Positions 18,893 to 30,109 of a stretch of 37,899 nucleotides of DNA are shown here, piece after piece. Numbering within the stretch: position 1 is the first letter of the stretch; every line of letters begins with the position of its first letter. The notes under the pieces were generated by a model. That model saw nothing but the letters and a program-made list of their open reading frames with translations. It did not search any database and was not told where the DNA came from. The translations under genes were made by a program, and so were the position numbers. Origin of the DNA: Chara braunii (taxonomy: Eukaryota; Streptophyta; Charophyceae; Charales; Characeae); NCBI GenBank assembly GCA_003427395.1, contig BFEA01000040.1, positions 2,769,028 to 2,806,926 on the forward strand, read 5' to 3'.

Positions 18893-20650
18893 AGGATGAG
18901 GCATTCAGGCACTGGCATGTGCATGCCGCAGCGCTGCTGGAGCGAATGCTAGAGCGTGCTGCATACTGGCGCTGTGCTGGAAGTCGTGAGCGCGGTTGCT
19001 AGAGAAGGGTGCTGCAAAAGGGCAGCGCCATAGCTCTGCCCTTCATAGCCGGGCTAGAGCTTGGCTGTAGCAGTGGGGTTCGGCGGTGTTCCTTGGAGAG
19101 AGGAGAGAGGACGTGGAGAGAAGTCGAGGGTGAGCATGAGAGGGCGAGAGGGGAAGTGATCTGAGAGCCAGTACCTGGTCCTGGCGGACGTCTACATGGT
19201 CGACATCTGCATTTACTCTGGTTGCTGCTGCTGCCGTCAACTGGTTGCTTGTCATTTCGTTAGGCTAGAGTCGCATCTGTGTGATCGTAGTCTGGCCGCT
19301 GAGCGCTAGTAGGAGGAAGGAAGAGCTTCGAGTACATTGTTGGTGGTGGCAAGAGAGAGCTTTCATTGACAATCGAATTTGCTGCTTTTGGTTCTCCTTC
19401 GGTGTGATATCAGTGCATTTCTGCTTTCCGGACAGCTTGCGACTATCTGGCTTTCATTGTGATTTTTTGCAATTGCAAGGAATATGAGCAAGAGCGATAG
19501 ACAGAAATCCAAGTTGCAAAATCACGAAGTAGTCCAGATAGTCGTGTGCCAAGCAGAGAGCACAATGCACCAAGATACCATCCAAATAAGAGCAATACAA
19601 TGAACCAAGTGCCAATGCCGACGCTCGCTGGTCACAGCAACACTGTATCGAATGTCGCTCCTACTGTCCGGCACCCAGCGCCCAGCCTACACTACTCAGC
19701 CTATCTATCCTATCTACGTTCACGTGACTGGATGACATCGAAGTTGAAGACCAATGCACATGACGTCATCACCAATGCCGACCGCCAGCATACACCAGGT
19801 ACGTTCTCTCTCCTCCCCTCATCATACCCTGTCTCCCCTCTGTATGCGCCTCCTACCTGGAGACCACCATCACCATGACCTGCCTGCGCCCCAGCAGCCT
19901 GGTTATGGCCGCTGTGCGCCCACTGCCTCAGCAGCGCCCCTCTCACCTCAGCGCCCGTGCGCGCGTCTGGCCCGCAGCGCTAATGCAGCTGCTCGTGTGC
20001 GAGTGCAGCAGCGTGGCTGCATTGCCCACCAAGGCCAGAATGCCTGAGCCTGGGCAGGGCACTTTTTTTTATGGAAAGTGCGGCCTGTATCTGCCCGCGT
20101 GGGCCTGGCTGGAGATGTTTCCAGTAGCTTCTAGTCGCACCCCAGTGTCTGCGTCCAGGCCCACCTCTGCTGTTACCGGCCTGGGCCCCTTACAGTTTGG
20201 CACGTCCATGCAGCCGTCCAGCCTCCAAGTGTTCACCGCGTACTCATTGGCTCGTGGAGGTTGCAGGACTACAGTGCTGCTTTCTCATTCATCCGCGGCC
20301 ACTGCGTGATGTGTCGGCCTCACACTCCGTGTGCCCAGAGCGCAACCACGCAAGGCCCTGGGCTCAACTGTGCAGTGCAGCTCTTGCTTCAGGATAGAGC
20401 CAGGAACGGCTCATGTTGCTTTGTAACTAACTGACATGCTGCAACTGTCTGATACCCCACATGAAAAAAATGTCGAACAGAGGCCTCATGTGGATATTTT
20501 CAGGCCCACCTTCACTTAGGACGGGCACGAGGCTTGCCGGGGCACAGCCCAGCACACTTCCATGTCTGATAAGGGCCCCGCGAGGGCTTGTTCCTCGCAC
20601 AATCTGGAATTTTCAATCTTGTCAATTCGCTATTGCTCATATTCCTTGCA
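18893..20650 (+). repeat. Truncated LTR of the Element 2 type, split by a solo LTR
   Basis: 18893-19473 follows the Element 2 LTR: GCATTCAGGCACTGGC, GCGCCATAGC, GGTGGTGGCAAGAG, TTTCTGCTTTC. It is interrupted near its end and resumes at 20604 with TTGTCAATTCGCTATTGCTC and the terminus ATTCCTTGCA at 20650. The left end is not recognisable, so the LTR is truncated or diverged there. Confidence 0.7.
19474..20599 (-). mobile_element. Solo LTR on the minus strand, inserted in another LTR
   Basis: On the minus strand it begins TGCGAGGAAC and ends CATATTCCTTGCA, the same termini as the other LTRs here. CCTAAGTGAAGGTGGGCCT lies near the start. CAAT flanks it on both sides (19470-19473 and 20600-20603), a 4-bp target duplication. 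There is no internal region, so it probably arose by recombination between the two LTRs of a full element. At 1126 bases it fits LTR length in this window. It represents a third LTR sequence family. Confidence 0.8.
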
Positions 20651-20670
20651 CAAAGTACAAAAAAAAAATA

Positions 20671-20986
20671 AAAAAATTATAGGCTACCTGAGTAGCCCGG
20701 TACCTTTTGCCCAACTGAGCCCAAAAGAATTAAAATGTAAAATAAAAAAAATAATAATAAAAAATATATAATATATATATTTTTATTAAATCTATTTTTT
20801 ATTTTAAGTTTGGTAAATTATTTCGATGTGACCCCGAGGCAAAAGTTGTTCAGTTTATGTTTCTGCATAACATAGTTTGTTTTCAGATTTTTTTTTTCTT
20901 TTTTTTTTTCTTGGGCGTTCGGTTTCGGCCAAACGCGTCTCCAAGGGGGGGTGAACGTTCGGCCGTTCGGGTTCGGCAGTTCGGAC
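20671..20986 (+). mobile_element. hAT-like element, part left of Element 2
   Basis: AT-rich core followed by a GC-rich CGTTCGG module. GAGGCAAAAGTTGTTCAGTTTA, TGCATAACATAGTTTG, a T-rich run and GAACGTTCGGCCGTTCGG follow the order seen at 32700-32910. The sequence is cut at GGAC by Element 2 and resumes at 29862. The left end is unclear; AGGCTACCTGAGTAGCCCGG at 20671 resembles the reverse complement of 33048-33060. Confidence 0.55.
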
Positions 20987-21626
20987 TGCGAGGATCTGGG
21001 TCCTCGGCAGGCCTAAGGGGGCCCTGCTGCGGATGTGCCCGCCCTAAGTGAAGCCGGGCCTAACAAATCACGAGAGGCCCTCAGCTGTCAATTTCGTATT
21101 TGGGGTCCATGCAGTTGTGACGCGCCAGTTGGTTGAAGGGAAACACAGGCCGAGTAACAAAGACATTCCACGGCCTTCTGGGCCTTTCCAAGAATGCAGG
21201 CCCTGGGCGAGAATCGCAGCCTCATACACCGACAGTTGGGAGGCCCAACCGAAAGAGTCCCAGTAGCTGCAACACCAGCGCAGCATCCTGGGGCCTACTG
21301 GAAGCTTCTGGGCCCAGGCCCAGTCCAGCCAGGGTGCGAAGGCAGGCAGGCTCTTTCCAGATAGGAAAGACTTCGCTGTCTGGAGCCTCATTCAGGCATT
21401 TGCTGGCTGGCGGCAGCGCTGCTGGAGCTCATGCTTGCGTGCTGGCTGCTGGCGCTGAGCAAGGTGTTGCGCACGTGTGGTCATGTGTGGAAGCAGGGCG
21501 CTGCTGAGGGCAGCGCCATAGCCCAGCCTCCATAGCTGGCTGAGGGCTTGGTTGTACAGTGAGGCGCAGTGGTGGCCTTCGGGTATACAGAAGGAAGACG
21601 TGGGAGTAAGACAAGGGAGAGAGAGA

Positions 21627-21683
<57 letters not shown>

Positions 21684-21994
21684 TGAGGGCACATACCTGG
21701 TATTGGCGATGGTCTGCATGGGCAACATCCTCAAGTACTTCGTAGGCTGCTGACGTCAACAGTTGCATTGTCAATTAGTAGGCAGAGAGTAGCTGTGTAG
21801 GAAGTAGGCTGGGCGCCGAGCGCCAAGTAGGGAGATAGGGCATGGACACTCATGTTGGTGGTGGCAAGATCAAGCTCTCGTTGACATTGGTTTTCAGTGT
21901 TATGAATCTTCATTGGTGTTATATTGGTGCATTTCTGCTTTCTGGACACTGTGATACTATCTGGCCTTCAATGTGATTGTGCGATTTGGTTATT
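20987..21994 (+). repeat. 5' LTR of Element 2, 3' end deleted
   Basis: Starts TGCGAGGATCTGGG and follows the 3' LTR until GGTTATT at 21994. About 30 bases present in the 3' copy (TCATCTCGCTATTGCTC...CTTGCA) are missing, and TTGGTGCTTCG follows directly. The deletion removes the LTR end and damages the PBS. It contains (GAT)18 at 21629-21682, where the 3' LTR has (GAT)6 at 29502-29519. Confidence 0.85.
21629..21682 (+). repeat. (GAT)18 microsatellite within the LTR
   Basis: Eighteen perfect units. The poly-His or poly-Ser frames across it are artefacts of the repeat. Confidence 0.95.
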
Positions 21995-23206
21995 TTGGTG
22001 CTTCGCATGAAGTGTGGGGCAGTGATAAGGGTTTGGCGTTGAACGTAAGGCGACCCAGGGTCGTGTGGGCGCGCCAGGAAGCTATGTGGTGACATTAGGG
22101 GTGAACGCTGGATGATGAGAGCTCGCTGATGTGGCATTTAAGCCGAGGTGGAACTGCATTCTGCTGTTGGTTGTGCCGAGGCAAAGACCGGTCATCATAA
22201 ATGCACGTCAGGTTGCCGGTGAGAAATCTGTGGTTGGAGGCAGCATTATGAGGTATGTTGCTTCCTTCCTTAACTACCCTCTTCATTGCTTCTTACCGTG
22301 AGGAAGTGAGTTTTGTCTTGAGAGTACTCTCAATGTGAGGTGGCGTGAGCGCTCAACCTTGAGGGTTGGCATTCTTCCTGGGCAGCAGGCTAGTGGGAGA
22401 CGGGTGAAGCCTCTTGAAGGGCCCTGGACGAAGCACTGGGTCACGGTCACCATGCCAACCCGCAGGGACTAGTACACGCATGCTTTGCCGCAAGTCCTTG
22501 GTTCTGCTGCTGCACAATAGAGGTCATGCAGGGCATGCCAGCCCTTTGAACAAATGCTTGCCAGACCGTCTTTAAATATTTCTATCGGGGACTCAGTGTT
22601 GACTTTGGCTGTGATCGTCGTCCTGTTTGCGACGTTAAATAATTCCTGAGGACCTTGGGGGCTGTCCTTCAACTGCCAGATCAAACCGGGTGTAAGGCTC
22701 GTTGCATGCGAAGATAAATAAGGTGCAGAGGCTGGCAGGTTCGGCGTTGACTTGGGGCACAGGGGTGGGCCGGATTGCACACCTTCAGACACGGTGCTCA
22801 ACCAGATGCTTAGGACGTCGACACGAAGTGACTACTCAAGAGGGATACAGGGTGAGGGCTGGATTCTGGTAACTGTTCGCGGAGGCATTAATCAGATAAA
22901 CTGCCATCCAGCATACATCTCTGCAGGAAATATTATTTATATTTTTGATTATGTCGTTGTTACTGACTTGACTGACAACTAACAGACAGTTGCAGATAGA
23001 TAGTAATCATTGTTGCATGCAATCTGTTTCAGAGTAATCTAAAAATAGATTTAGTATTCCCTGTAGGACCTGACATTGATTGCTGGTTACCACTTGCCTA
23101 CTTCTTCTTAGGCTTACCGAGTTTAGAGTCAAATATTAATCGGTTGTGTGTCCTACTGAGGTAGGATCCAGTGTGGGTTCTACTTTAGACTACACACACT
23201 TAGCTC
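21995..23206 (+). promoter_or_regulatory. Leader (5' UTR) of Element 2 with conserved blocks
   Basis: It aligns with the leader of Element 1. Block 22415-22461 is identical over 47 bases to 3576-3622; block 22605-22653 is nearly identical to 3764-3812. Other shared strings are CTTACCGTGAGGA and GTCTTGAGAGT. An AT-rich 300-base segment before gag could be an intron: GGATTCTG/GTAACTG at about 22868 and CTGAGGTAG/GATCC near 23166, the latter aligning with CTGCGGTAGGCATC in Element 1. Confidence 0.7.
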
Positions 23207-25155
23207 ATGAGTGAAGCTGTCAATAGTGAGGAGGAAGAAGAACTAGTCGAAGACCTCAGGGTAACTCGTAGAACCGCTCTCAGTCGTCCACTCACCTTCC
23301 AGGTGTTAAGTCCGGGAGACGAAAGGAGACTGCGAAGGGAAGCCAGGACAAGGGAGATATTGCGGAGAGCAAGGGCAGCTGCAGCTAGTGTTGGGGCTAG
23401 GACCAAGGTCAGCACAGGCACAGCTATGGCTACTTCTTCCACAGTGTCACAGATCGTGTCCCAGGCCTCTTCGTCAGAAACGAGTCAGGGTACCCAAGGT
23501 ATGGTTAGTCAATCTGTTGGCGTGCAAGTCAACCAGCAACCTCAACTCTCAGCAGAGGATTATGAGATCCTCCAGACAAAAGAACTTCATAATGAGTTGC
23601 AAAAGCAACTCAGAGAGGCAGCGGAGAGAAGGCAAAGGGCTATACTTGGAAAAGCTAGACTAGGGAGTAGGAGACAGGAGCTAAGCAAGATAGAAGCATT
23701 AGACAAGTCGACACTCGACCCTGCTATGCAAGCGTTGCGTAATTCGCTGCTTTGCATAGCTGAAACGAAGGTTGCCCAGCAGGAAGTGCTGGCTGAACTA
23801 GTGGCAGGCCAGAGACAAATCATGGTTGCACTGCAGGCTCCTCGTCCTATGATGATGAGACAACCTCATTATGTTGTTGCTTCCCTTTCGATCGCCGGTC
23901 CCTCAGTGACGCTGTCGCCTGTAGGGCCCTCCTTCTCACCTATGTATGGCGTTCCTCTCTCAAGTAGTCGACCAGTAGTTAGTGGTCCGGTTCTTATCTA
24001 TTCTTCTGTACCATCGAGGACAGTGGCAGCTACAATGCCATTATCTGGACAGGCTCAGGCGGGCACGCAGCAACCTGTGTCAGTGGCTATGTAGCCACTG
24101 CAGCAATCGCCTGGGCAGGTCCAAACTATGCAGTGGATGCCCAAGATACCTTTGTCGAGTCCCAAGCCCTTCTCTGGCGAAAGGAAGAAGGACGAGGACT
24201 TGGATACCTGGGTGAGGACTGTGCCTACCTATGTGAGGCACAAACTCGCCAGGCCAGAGCAAAAAGTCATAGTTGCTGCTTCCTTTCTAGAGGGGTCGAC
24301 AACGCGTTGGTTAAATGGGTTAGTGCAGCAACAGGGCTACGGACATAATTTCGATGCCTGGGCCCAGACCCAAACATTAGAAGATTTCGTACAGGCTGTG
24401 TATAACAGGTGGCGTGACCCTCAAGAGGCTCAGAAGGCCACCGACGCGATCAACAATCTTTGTGTCAAAAGGTAAAAGAATGTTCGCGAACTCACAGACA
24501 CCGTAGAACGTCTGCTTGTGGTACCTGGTGTGCGCTATGACCAGCAGGTACTCCTCACAGATAACCTGAGATGTCTGCCTGCAAAGGTTAAGACTAAGCT
24601 GGTAGATGAAGCCTATTTTGACCAACATAACTTTGCCTCTTTTAGCAAGAAAGCCTTAGATATAGAGGCAAAGCTTGGGTCCGCATATCAGAGTCACGGT
24701 GATGGTAGGAAGAAGAGACTTCCCCAGGACTGGAAGAAGAAAGGTCAACTTATGTTCGTGATGGTCAGGCGACAAAAATTGACGACTTTCCAGACTATGG
24801 GGACGAAACAGAGTATGATGGGGCCAGCGAGTCTTCGGATGGGGGAGTTGTGGCTCCTATAAAGGAAAAGGCTAGGGGGACCGAGAAAAAGAAGGTAGTC
24901 CGGTCTACGGGTCAAGGCGACCAAGGAACACCCGCATGGGTAAAACTTGGTTTAGATTACGATGTATGGAGGGACCGAGTTGCCAGGGGCACATGCATGA
25001 ACTGTGGCAACTATGGCCACACGTCAAGAACTTGTCGAGGCAAGAAGGTCACCACGAGGGTAGCAGCTCCAACGGTAGTGGGCTTCTCCTCAAACCCTGG
25101 CAGTGCTTCTCTGAGCACTTCGCAGGGAAACACCTCGGGCCAGTGGGAGTATTAG
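23207..25155 (+). pseudogene. gag: gag of Element 2 (broken)
   Basis: ATG 23207 (MSEAVNSEEEEELVEDL) is followed by Arg-rich and Ser/Thr/Gln-rich parts, then a long charged helical segment (QLREAAERRQRA) likely to be a coiled coil. The capsid-type domain has PKPFSGERKKDEDLDTWV and FLEGSTTRWLNGLVQQQ. Stops lie at 24092 (TAG) and 24473 (TAA), with a frameshift near 24770. The nucleocapsid zinc knuckle CMNCGNYGHTSRTC is intact at about 24997-25038. Gag ends TAG 25153-25155, with GGGAAAC eight codons earlier. The coat protein would package element RNA. Confidence 0.85.
25125..25131 (+). promoter_or_regulatory. Candidate -1 frameshift site (GGGAAAC) with downstream hairpin
   Basis: G GGA AAC is in the gag frame. 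The -1 frame downstream (GPVGVLAALTRAEVV) is the pol frame and aligns with Element 1. A possible RNA stem pairs CCTCG 25133-25137 with CGAGG 25199-25203, and AGTGGG 25142-25147 with CCCACT 25193-25198, separated by a four-base bulge. The inner stem starts 10 bases after the heptamer. Confidence 0.5.
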
Positions 25156-28100
25156 CCGCTCTTACTCGCGCTGAAGTGGTAACATTGCCTTCCCCACTCG
25201 AGGCGTTGGCCAAGGATGGTGACCCAAATATCGCCCGCAGACACATTCAGACCCACCGACGCTCTGTTCGAGAGATGTGTCTGAGTCCCTAGAGGAGTTA
25301 CGGTCTGAGTGGTCAGGGAAGGACCCCAGAGACTCTTGGGCGATGATCAGTAGAGGTCCTAAGGGTGAACATTTTGTGGTAGAGGTCAATGTAGGTGGCC
25401 GCAAAGTGGGTGCCTTCGCAGACATAGGCTCTACGCTAAATTTCATTAGTCATGCTCGTTTGGATAGGCTGCGCTTAGGGGACCAAGTGCAACGGCTTAG
25501 CAGAACTGTAGGTTCTACGTTGGCCAACAAGCACCAGATGTTAATTCAAAATTATGTCAAGGACGTAGTTTGTTCCTTCTCTTATGGAGGAGGGGAAGTG
25601 AGACACAAAATCTCATTCCTCGTTAGCGACGAACTGCCCTTCGATATGTTACTAGGCATGTACTACCTTGAGGCTGCTCAGCCTTAGTTTGATTGGGATA
25701 GGAAGGTGTTGATACACAAGCTGCCAAACGGTAGGACCGTTACACTGCAAAAGTACAAAGCTAGCAGTCTAGTGGAAAACTACGGCTGCATGTGTGCCTT
25801 CTCTTTCTATAACTATTATAAGCAAAATCGCGAGGAGGGCATGTATCTAGTCTTTGTCTCTGAGAAAGGGGAGGCCGTAAAAACAACCTCGGAGATAGAA
25901 TCAGTCGTCACTCAGTATTCCGACCTTTTTGAGGAGCTCACAGGCGTGGTGGAAAGGGAGGTGGTCCATGCGATAGTTGTCCCAAGTAGTAAGGTGCCTA
26001 GAGGAGGAATCTATAGGATGTCTCCCGCGGAGTTGGATGAGCTCCGCCGCCAGCTCAAGGAGCTCACAGAAAAGGGATGGATTCGGCCTAGTACCTCCCC
26101 TTACGGTGCGCCAGTCTTATTTGTTCCTAGAAGGGAGGTACACTGAGGATGTGCATTGACTATAGGGGCCTCAATGCCATCACTGTTAAAAACGCAGAGC
26201 CCCTACCTAGCATCGACGGCCTATTGGATAGAGTGCACGGATGTCGGTAATTCACAAAGATAGATCTGAAGTCCGGATACCATCAAATTGCCATTAGACC
26301 TGAGGACCAGCATAAAACCGCATTTCAGACCAGGTACGGTCTGTACGAGCTTATGGTGATACCCTTTGGCCTATGCAATGCACTTGGAACATTCCAGCAC
26401 ACAATGAACATGATTTTTCATAAGTACTTAGACAAGTTTATCGTCGTGTACCTCGACGATATCCTTATCTTTAGTAGGACTGTACAGGAGCACGCTGAGC
26501 ACTTGAAAATAGCGCTAGGTCTCCTAAGACAGCACCAATATAAGGTAAACTTGGAGAAATGCGAGTTCGGTCGCACCAAGATCTTGTATTTGGGTCATGA
26601 AATCTTCGTGGATGGGTTGAGGCCGGACGATGCCAAAGTGGCCAGAATACGGGACTGGCCCAGACCTCAGACTGTTACTGAGGTCCGATCGTTTTTGGGG
26701 ATGGCGGGTTACTATCGTCCGTTTGTTGAAAACTATAGTACTATAGCTTCCCCATTAACCGATCTAACTCGACTTGACACCCGTTGAGAGTGGATTGAAG
26801 AGTGTGAAGCAAACTTCAGGAAACTGAAGTATGCTCTGACACACAATGAAGTTCTTAAACTTCCAGATCCTGATAAGCCATTTGTCGTGACCACAAACGC
26901 CAACCAGTATGGCATAGGCGAGGTCCTTGCGCAAAAGGAGGGGCCAAAGTTGAGACCTATTGAGTACACGAGTAAAAAAATGCCGTCTCAAAAACTAGCA
27001 AAGTCCACATATGAGCGTGAGCTCCATGCCCTCTACAGAGCGCTGGTCCATTGGAGACACTACCTTCTAGGCATATTCTTCTGACCATGAGACCTTGTGC
27101 TAAATCAAGACACAGCCTGTACCCTCCGACACACCCAAGCGGTGGATTCAAGTGATAGACATGTATGACTATCAAATTGATCCAATCAAGGGAGAGTATA
27201 ACAAAGTAGCTGATGCACAAGGGAGAGTATAACAAAGTAGTTGATGCACTATCATGTCGGGCAGATTACCTGGGCGCGCTAGTAACTGAATTTGGCATAT
27301 CTGACGATCTAACTCGATCTTTGGTGGGAGCCTGTCAACAAGATTCTGTTATGTCTGAAATCATCCGTAAGTTCAAAGAGAAGGATAAAGTAACTTCTGA
27401 CGAATTTACGATGGTAAATGGCTTGCTGTTTCTTGAAAAGGAAGGGAATAAAAGACTTTGTGTTCCTAATAGTGAGTCTTTGCGTACTTTGTTTTTAGGG
27501 GAATGTCATGATGCAACTGGTCATTTTGGCTATAGAAAGACATCAGCTAACCTAGTGCAGAAGTTTTGGTGGCCCACAATGATGCAGGATGCAAAGAGAT
27601 ATGTAGAGACCTGCCAAGTTTATCAACGTGAAAAACCAAGGACGCAGGCGCCCTTGGGATTGATTAAACCCCTGCCTATCCCTGCTGGACCTGAGCAGAG
27701 TGTGTCCATGGATTTCATGGATACTCCCGTAACCAGCAAGAGTGGAAAAAGACATATTTGTCATTGTGGATAGATTTACTAAATATGCAAGACTAATTGC
27801 TATGCATGAGACAACCAGAATTGACCATATCATCAAGCTCTTTATGGATAACTGGGTATGTGACTTCGGTCTACCTACGTCTATAGTTAGTGACAGGGAC
27901 GTTAGATTCACCAGCGAACTGTGGCAAAGCACATCCCAACAGATGGGCACCTGGCTCCCAATGACATCAGGAAACCACCCTGAGTCAAATGGTCAGGCTG
28001 AACAGATGAATCGTGTAGTACAACACCTGCTTCGGCATTACATCAAGCCAAGTCAGGATGACTGGGACGAGAAACTGCCTCTCATCGCCAGCCTGTACAA

Positions 28101-28819
28101 TAACACTATGCATAGCACTACTGGTATGACTCCCAACCAATTACATCTCGGTTGGAAACCCAGATCAACACAGGACTTTCTATTACCTGAACAACAGCAA
28201 AATGCATCACCTGGCAGCCTAGAGTTCGTTGTCAAATACGAACAGATGCTGCAACAGGCTGGAGAAACACATTAAGAAAGCTCAAGATGCCATGATTGCA
28301 TCTGAGAGCAGACACAGACGACAGTCTAACTTTCAGGTAGGTGAACAAGTCTGGGTAAAATCATCGGAACTAGGTCAAGAGTTGGGGATTTCTCGAAAAC
28401 TAATGCCACAGTACTTTGGGCCATGGGAGATCTTAGACATTGTAGGGGATCAACCAGATGGGCCTTCATACGTGATTCGCATTCCTGCACACTTGTGTAC
28501 TTACCCTGTTTTCCATGCATCCAAGTTGGCACCTCTCGCTGTCACTGATCAGTTTCCCTCCAGGAGATCAATGCTGCCCCCAACCATGGATGGACACGTG
28601 GACATTGATGATATAATCGAGCACAAGTTGATGCCCGTACCCAAACCTCTAGGAAGGGGTTGACCGCCAAAGTCATAGATGCAATACCGAGTGCGGTTCA
28701 GACATCACATTGACCCTCAAGAAGACAGGTGGTTCACAAGAGAGGAATTAATGAAGACTGCTCCCCAAATCATCTCAAGTTACGAGAGAAAGCTGAAAGG
28801 GAAGCAGCCTATTACATAA
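25132..28819 (+). pseudogene. pol: pol of Element 2: protease, RT, RNase H, integrase, chromodomain-like tail (broken)
   Basis: The protease region has GAFADIGSTLNFIS with DIG at 25421-25429, where D-T/S-G is expected, and DMLLGMYYL. TAG at 25685 replaces Gln. Reverse transcriptase: [18 protein letters not shown], a frameshift near 26135, [11 protein letters not shown], a TAA at about 26248, DLKSGYHQIAI, and YLDD intact at 26449-26460. TGA at 26785 replaces Trp. RNase H (NANQYGIGEVL) ends in stops at 27082. A 31-bp tandem repeat (27187-27217, 27218-27248) adds a frame change. Integrase has CHDATGHFG but CQVYQ in place of CQVCQ, a frameshift near 27750, then a D-x35-E arrangement (SDRDVRF, HPESNGQAE). 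The tail DIDDIIEHK, YRVRFRHHIDP, RWFTREEL is chromodomain-like, as in Element 1. Confidence 0.9.
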
Positions 28820-28844
28820 GAACTTCTCAGAGGACTATCAAAGT

Positions 28845-28858
28845 AAAGGAGGAGGGAA
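28845..28858 (+). promoter_or_regulatory. Polypurine tract of Element 2
   Basis: AAAGGAGGAGGGAA directly before the 3' LTR start TGTGAAAACC. Confidence 0.75.
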
Positions 28859-29861
28859 TGTGAAAACCTGGGTCCTCGGCAGGGCTAAGCGGCCCCTGCT
28901 GCGGATGTGCCCGCCCTAAGTGAAGGCGGGCCTAACAAATCACGAGAGGCACTCAACTGTCAATTTCGTATTTGGGGTCCAGGCAGTTGTGGCGTGCCAG
29001 TTGGTTGAAGGGAAACACAGGCCGAGTAACAAAGACATTCCACGACCTTTTGGGCCTTTCCAAGAATGCATGCCCTGGCCGAGAATCGCAGCCTCATACA
29101 CCGACAGTTTGGAGGCCCAACCGAGAAATGCCTAGTAGCTGCAACACAAGCGCAGCATCCTGGGGCCTACTGGAAGCTTCTGGGCCCAGGCCCAGTCCAA
29201 CCAGGCTGCGAAGGCAGGCAGGCTCTTTCCATATAGGAAAGAGCTCGCTGTCTGGAGCCTCATTCAGGCACTTGCTGGCTGGCAGCAGCGCTGCTGGAGC
29301 TCATGCTCGCGTGCTGGCTGCTGGCGCTGGAGCAAGGTGTTGCGCACGTGCGGTCGTGTGTGGAAGCACGGCACTGTCGAGGGCAGCGCCATAGCCCAGC
29401 CTCAATAGCTGGTTGAGGGCTTGGTTGTACAGTGAGGTGCAGGGGTGGTCCTCGGGTGTACAAAAGGAAGACGTGGGAGTAAGACAAGGGAGAGAGAGAA
29501 GGATGATGATGATGATGATGTGAGGGCACATACCTGGTATTGGCGATGGTCTGCATGGGCGACATCTTCAAGTACTTCGTCGGCTGTTGACGTCAAGAGT
29601 TGCATTGTCAATTAGTAGGCAGAGAGTAGCTGTGTAGGAAGTAGGCTGGGCACCGAGCGCCAAGTAGGGAGATAGGGCATGGACACTCATGTTGGTGGTG
29701 ACAAGAGCAAGCTCTCATTGACATTGGTTTTCAATGTTACGAATCTTCATTGGTGTTATATTGGTGCATTTCTGCTTTCTTGACACTATGATACTATTTG
29801 GCCTTCAATGCCATTGTGCGATCTGGTTATTGTCATCTCGCTATTGCTCATTTTCCTTGCA
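28859..29861 (+). repeat. 3' LTR of Element 2
   Basis: 1003 bases from TGTGAAAACCTGGG to CATTTTCCTTGCA, aligned along its length with 20987-21994. It contains the CCCTAAGTGAAGG motif. It is followed by GGAC, the right target duplication. Confidence 0.9.
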
Positions 29862-29888
29862 GGACAGACCCGAACTCCGACTACCCTG
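29862..29888 (+). mobile_element. hAT-like element, right end after Element 2
   Basis: GGACAGACCCGAACTCCGAC then TACCCTG. The last bases CCGACTACCCTG correspond to the right terminus CCGGCAACCCTG of the element ending at 32922. Together with 20671-20986 it forms one element split by Element 2. Confidence 0.5.
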
Positions 29889-29933
29889 CTAAGGACGTCT
29901 TTGTCTTCCTTCTTCCTATGAGAGAAATGTTCT

Positions 29934-30006
29934 TAAAATAAATAAATAAATAAAAAGATAAATAAATAAATAAATAGATCAATAAATAAATAAATAAATA
30001 AATAAT
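29934..30006 (+). repeat. (AAAT)n microsatellite
   Basis: Interrupted AAAT/AAAGAT units. Confidence 0.95.
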
Positions 30007-30109
30007 TTTTCTAGGTTTCAATGGTGATTCTAGGTTTATTTCAATGGCCACAATGTGTTACTGCCATCCATTACTGGTCCTCGTCTGTTGCATAATTAAG
30101 ACCAGGATT

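Larger units (their letters stand above)
20987..29861 (+). mobile_element. Element 2: Ty3/gypsy LTR retrotransposon, nearly full length but inactive
   Basis: 5' LTR 20987-21994 (end and PBS damaged), leader, gag 23207-25155, pol to 28819, polypurine tract, 3' LTR 28859-29861, and target duplication GGAC at 20983-20986 and 29862-29865. It shares the whole body plan and much protein sequence with Element 1, but its LTRs, gag N-terminus and codons are clearly a different family. Several stops and frameshifts disable it. Reverse transcriptase keeps YLDD and integrase its D-x35-E, while the protease triad (DIG) and one integrase zinc ligand are lost. Confidence 0.92.

Noticed and set aside
21429-21774. 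Minus-strand ORFs with long poly-His, poly-Ile or poly-Ser runs
   Set aside because: They are translations of the GAT microsatellite in the LTR; the repeat number differs between the two LTRs and no domain is present.
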